NCBI RefSeq assembly: GCF_013705725.1
Contig: NZ_CP055481.1
Location: 4,464,001 to 4,528,000, forward strand
Source: Klebsiella sp. RHBSTW-00484
Lineage (GTDB): Bacteria; Pseudomonadota; Gammaproteobacteria; Enterobacterales; Enterobacteriaceae
Length of the DNA: 64,000 nucleotides
Reading direction: 5' to 3'
Shown: positions 63,450-64,000 of the stretch, one piece after another
Layout of the letters: each line of letters starts with the position of its first letter
How positions within the stretch are numbered: the stretch's first letter is position 1
Position numbers and translations under genes: made by a program
Notes under the pieces: generated by a model
The model's input: only the letters and a program-made list of their open reading frames with translations
Databases searched by the model: none
Told to the model about the DNA's origin: nothing

Positions 63450-63763
63450 TGGTATGGATCGAGTTCAGCCCAAATGTAAGCACCTCACTTACTTGCATCA
63501 TCTGAGTAACGGACGGGCATTGTCTAACAATTGAACAGGCACTGAAGAGTTCCGTTGTCAGACTTGTAGGAAATCAGCGATTGGAGGGATTTGATAACTT
63601 ATTGATTTTTAATGGTCCCTACAGGATTCGAATATAAGCCTTGCAACCCTTGCTATAACTGGATATTTTTCTGTTCGAAAAACTCAGGAGCCCCCAATTA
63701 GGCCCCCAATCGTATTTCGCTGAAAAAACAAACGATTTCGAATCTGATGATTATAACTGTAAA
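63450..63763. other. 314-bp gap, probable island boundary
   Basis: No gene recognised. It contains a 20-bp fragment resembling the 3' end of a tRNA gene (63613-63632) and a short direct repeat GCCCCCAAT (63690-63698 and 63702-63710). Confidence 0.4.
63613..63632 (-). other. tRNA-3'-end-like fragment, candidate attachment-site core
   Basis: On the minus strand TTCGAATCCTGTAGGGACCA: a T-loop (TTCGAAT), the 3' half of a T-stem and an acceptor-strand-like end with A. The complementary 5' parts of a tRNA are absent, as is usual for attR/attL remnants. The tRNA species is not identified. Confidence 0.4.
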
Positions 63764-64000
63764 TCACTGTGCTGCCAGCATCCCCGGATAGTGCTTCGCT
63801 ACGATGTTGTTCATCTTATCTACCAGATCCATACGCTTAAACGAGATATGACCACTACCCTTTTGGAAAAGGCGAATAGTGAAGAGATCATCTCCGAATA
63901 CCTGCAGTAGTGGATTATCGCGAATGAAATCCATCAGTCGGATAGTCACATCGTGCCGGTTATCGGGAATGGTTTTACCATCCAGCAGGAACAACATGCG
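63764..64000 (-). CDS. DUF4942-type protein, C-terminal part (partial, runs off the window)
   Basis: The frame is open to the window edge and ends at 63764. The visible 78 residues (LFLLDGKTIPDNRHDVTIRL, FTIRLFQKGSGHISFKR, ending KMNNIVAKHYPGMLAAQ) match the C-terminus of DUF4942 proteins as I remember them. These are common cargo of enterobacterial islands near YeeU/YfjZ-type antitoxin clusters. No function known. Confidence 0.55.
   Translation of the reverse strand, partial: RMLFLLDGKTIPDNRHDVTIRLMDFIRDNPLLQVFGDDLFTIRLFQKGSGHISFKRMDLVDKMNNIVAKHYPGMLAAQ

Noticed and set aside
63613..63632. Complete tRNA gene
   Set aside because: Only the 3' T-arm and acceptor part is recognisable; the 5' side of the T-stem, anticodon arm and D-arm are absent.
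1..64000. CRISPR arrays, rRNA operons, IS elements
   Set aside because: I saw no regularly spaced repeats, no rRNA-like sequence and no transposase gene; the only repeats found are ERIC and REP-type elements.

Overview
The window is a chromosomal segment of an enterobacterium that best fits the Klebsiella oxytoca complex. Three things support this. There is a class A beta-lactamase of the OXY type behind the OXY promoter (TTGTCA-17-GATAGT). There is a pehX-like exo-polygalacturonase lipoprotein, a known K. oxytoca marker. The lysU-dtpC-cadABC order is the standard enterobacterial one. A complete speF-potE ornithine decarboxylase system is also present. That is not the usual K. oxytoca phenotype, so the exact species stays open.

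Layout. 1-2.4 kb: a partial beta-glucoside PTS permease with a BglG-type antiterminator leader, then a LysR regulator. 2.5-9.0 kb: a branched-chain-type ABC transporter (five genes) joined to an ATC-hydrolase-family protein and an M20 N-carbamoyl-amino-acid hydrolase. This pair resembles the two-step conversion of 2-amino-thiazoline-4-carboxylate to L-cysteine. 9.0-16.1 kb: a ribose/inositol-type ABC transporter, a LacI regulator and two Gfo/Idh/MocA dehydrogenases, two of the promoters sharing a 16-bp operator. 16.2-17.2 kb: blaOXY. 17.4-18.3 kb: two small envelope proteins (a lysozyme-inhibitor-like protein and a TolA domain III-like lipoprotein). 18.4-27.1 kb: an oxalurate/oxamate-type cluster (AllS-like regulator, DUF1097 membrane protein, ankyrin protein, FdrA/YlbE/YlbF homologues, carbamate kinase, Tat-exported CodA-like amidohydrolase).

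27.4-36.2 kb: lysU, dtpC, cadA, cadB, cadC (lysine acid stress). 36.8-41.1 kb: speFL leader peptide, speF, a tandem pair of 127-bp ERIC elements, potE. 41.1-46.1 kb: an ABM-family protein, a GNAT protein, and a Fur-boxed TonB receptor with a YncE-like propeller. 46.2-50.8 kb: a LysR/MBL-hydrolase divergent pair, pehX, a small Cys-rich secreted protein and two more ERICs.

51.0-63.4 kb is the most unusual part. It is visibly AT-richer and encodes RidA, a fused ADP-forming acyl-CoA synthetase, a four-subunit VOR-type 2-oxoacid:ferredoxin oxidoreductase split over two strands, a frameshifted proline-racemase-family gene, an MFS carrier, an IclR regulator, a solitary Hcr-like iron-sulfur reductase, and an ornithine-cyclodeaminase-family imine reductase. 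A 20-bp motif recurs in front of three of its transcription units. Together these look like a ferredoxin-dependent amino- or imino-acid fermentation module: uptake, epimerisation, imine/2-oxoacid chemistry, acyl-CoA formation, ATP by substrate-level phosphorylation. This arrangement is familiar from anaerobes and archaea rather than enterobacteria. The last 500 bp look like the edge of another genomic island (tRNA-3'-end-like fragment, DUF4942-type gene).
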